The position numbers and the translations under genes were made by a program. From Lachnospiraceae bacterium (lineage in GTDB: Bacteria > Bacillota > Clostridia > Lachnospirales > Lachnospiraceae), in NCBI GenBank assembly GCA_009774655.1, contig VSOD01000002.1, positions 1 through 40,644 on the forward strand: DNA of 40,644 bases. The letters run 5' to 3'. The notes beneath the pieces were generated by a model. That model had not been told where the DNA came from. It searched no databases and saw nothing but the letters and a program-made list of their open reading frames with translations. This document shows, in pieces, positions 40,061 to 40,644 of the stretch; positions within the stretch are counted from its first letter, which is position 1, and every line of letters begins with the position of its first letter.

Positions 40061-40644
40061 TATTCCGTCATATTAACACCCGTCTCTTCTTTGAAACATC
40101 TGTAGAAATATTTCGGATCGGAAAATCCTACACTGTAGGGGATCTGATCTTTTGGCACCGCGTCCGTGGAGATCAGAATCTTGGCTTTCTCGATACGGTA
40201 CCGACGCAGGAATTTGGCATAGTTCTCCCCGATATCCCGACTGAACAGGAAAGAGAAATATTCTGCGCTGATTCCCAGGTTTTCCGCCAGATCCTTCTGG
40301 GATAGCTTCGTAGCATAGCTGCACTGAATAATATCCAATGCCTTTAAAATCAACGGATGGGCATCCGGATACTGGCTTTTTAAGTCCGTCTGACCCTTTT
40401 CCCCGCAAAATGCGGCCGTTTCCCCTTCCTGCAGACGCTTCCACACCGCCTCCACATCCTCCAGCGTCAGCGGCTTCACCAGATATTCCACAACGCCCAG
40501 CGATATGGCCTGTCTGGCCAGCTCAAATTCTTCATAGGCGCTGATGATCACAAATCTGGTCTTCACACCACCCCGCGCCTGCACCGCCTTGATCATGGAA
40601 ATCCCGTCCATGATCGGCATCTTGATATCCGTAAAGACCACATC
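40042..40644 (-). CDS. AraC-type response regulator of a two-component system (N-terminus cut by window)
   Basis: 200 residues are visible; the frame is open at the window edge. It begins inside the receiver domain at DVVFTDIKMPIMDG, where the Asp of FTDIKMP is the phosphoacceptor, and shows the ISAYEEFELARQAI and VVEYLVKPL switch region. The linker is short. The C-terminal AraC domain has two helix-turn-helices: SQKDLAENLGISAEYFSFLF and PYSVGFSDPKYFYRCFKEETG. Such YesN-type regulators with a membrane kinase often control adjacent sugar ABC operons. It lies directly upstream of the GH31/ABC operon on the same strand. Its own terminator contains its last codons. Confidence 0.92.
   Translation of the reverse strand, partial: DVVFTDIKMPIMDGISMIKAVQARGGVKTRFVIISAYEEFELARQAISLGVVEYLVKPLTLEDVEAVWKRLQEGETAAFCGEKGQTDLKSQYPDAHPLILKALDIIQCSYATKLSQKDLAENLGISAEYFSFLFSRDIGENYAKFLRRYRIEKAKILISTDAVPKDQIPYSVGFSDPKYFYRCFKEETGVNMTEYKKTKC

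Noticed and set aside
1-40644. tRNA or rRNA genes
   Set aside because: No cloverleaf-like sequence with a TTCGANTC box or rRNA signature was seen while reading the gaps.

Overview
The window looks like a chromosomal segment of a motile, anaerobic Firmicute of the Lachnospiraceae type. The pointers are strong AGGAGG ribosome sites, Lachnospiraceae-style flagellin and CsrA, a pyrophosphate-type phosphofructokinase, GH31 and GH13 enzymes, an OFA transporter, and an ECF vitamin uptake component under a cobalamin riboswitch. This is judged from protein motifs, not from a database search. Most genes lie on the minus strand. The plus-strand genes are an ECF sigma/ABC cluster (14923-18836), a 40-codon gene (26147) and a small tyrosine recombinase (29292).

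Layout. 1-1092: a truncated AAA/DUF4143 ATPase, preceded by four motifs spaced exactly 33 bp. 1430-7503: a sugar-acid operon (GntP permease, IlvD/Edd-type dehydratase, KDPG aldolase, KDG kinase) behind a FadR-type GntR regulator, with a good promoter and palindromic operators. It reads as a semi-phosphorylative Entner-Doudoroff route. 7556-11791: a cardiolipin synthase-like protein, a GH13 alpha-glucosidase and a decayed sugar symporter; a 42-bp tandem repeat separates the first two. 11870-13262: an ECF S component and a DUF4430 lipoprotein under a cobalamin riboswitch. 13457-14761: an OFA (oxalate/formate-type) transporter. 14923-18836: sigma factor, membrane protein, ABC ATPase and ABC permease. 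19025-22286: an AT-rich cassette of lipoprotein, LytTR regulator and AgrC-like kinase, flanked by related direct repeats. 22437-25852: glycogen phosphorylase and a LacI regulator. 26413-29075: two flagellins and csrA. 29198-29976: a recombinase gene inside inverted repeats. 30124-31350: phosphofructokinase. 31490-39769: a sugar ABC transporter with two GH31 glycosidases and a DUF624 protein. 40042-40644: a truncated AraC-type response regulator.

The most exciting feature is next to csrA and the flagellin genes. A 193-residue, FimB/XerD-like tyrosine recombinase with all catalytic residues is flanked by 31-bp inverted repeats that differ at one base. Each repeat has two 12-bp arms around a 7-bp asymmetric spacer, as expected for tyrosine-recombinase crossover sites. 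Just inside the right repeat is a near-consensus flagellar sigma-28/sigma-D promoter (TAAA, 15 bp, TCCGATAT) that currently points away from csrA and the flagellins, into the right repeat, which looks like an intrinsic terminator. Inversion would aim this promoter at csrA-fliC-fliC with a leader of about 160 nt. I read this as a self-encoded phase switch for flagellin expression, caught in the OFF orientation.

A second control layer is visible. Both flagellin leaders carry a short hairpin with GGA in its loop just upstream of an AAGGAGG ribosome site, with a compensatory base-pair change between the two copies. This is the layout of a CsrA target, and csrA is the neighbouring gene.
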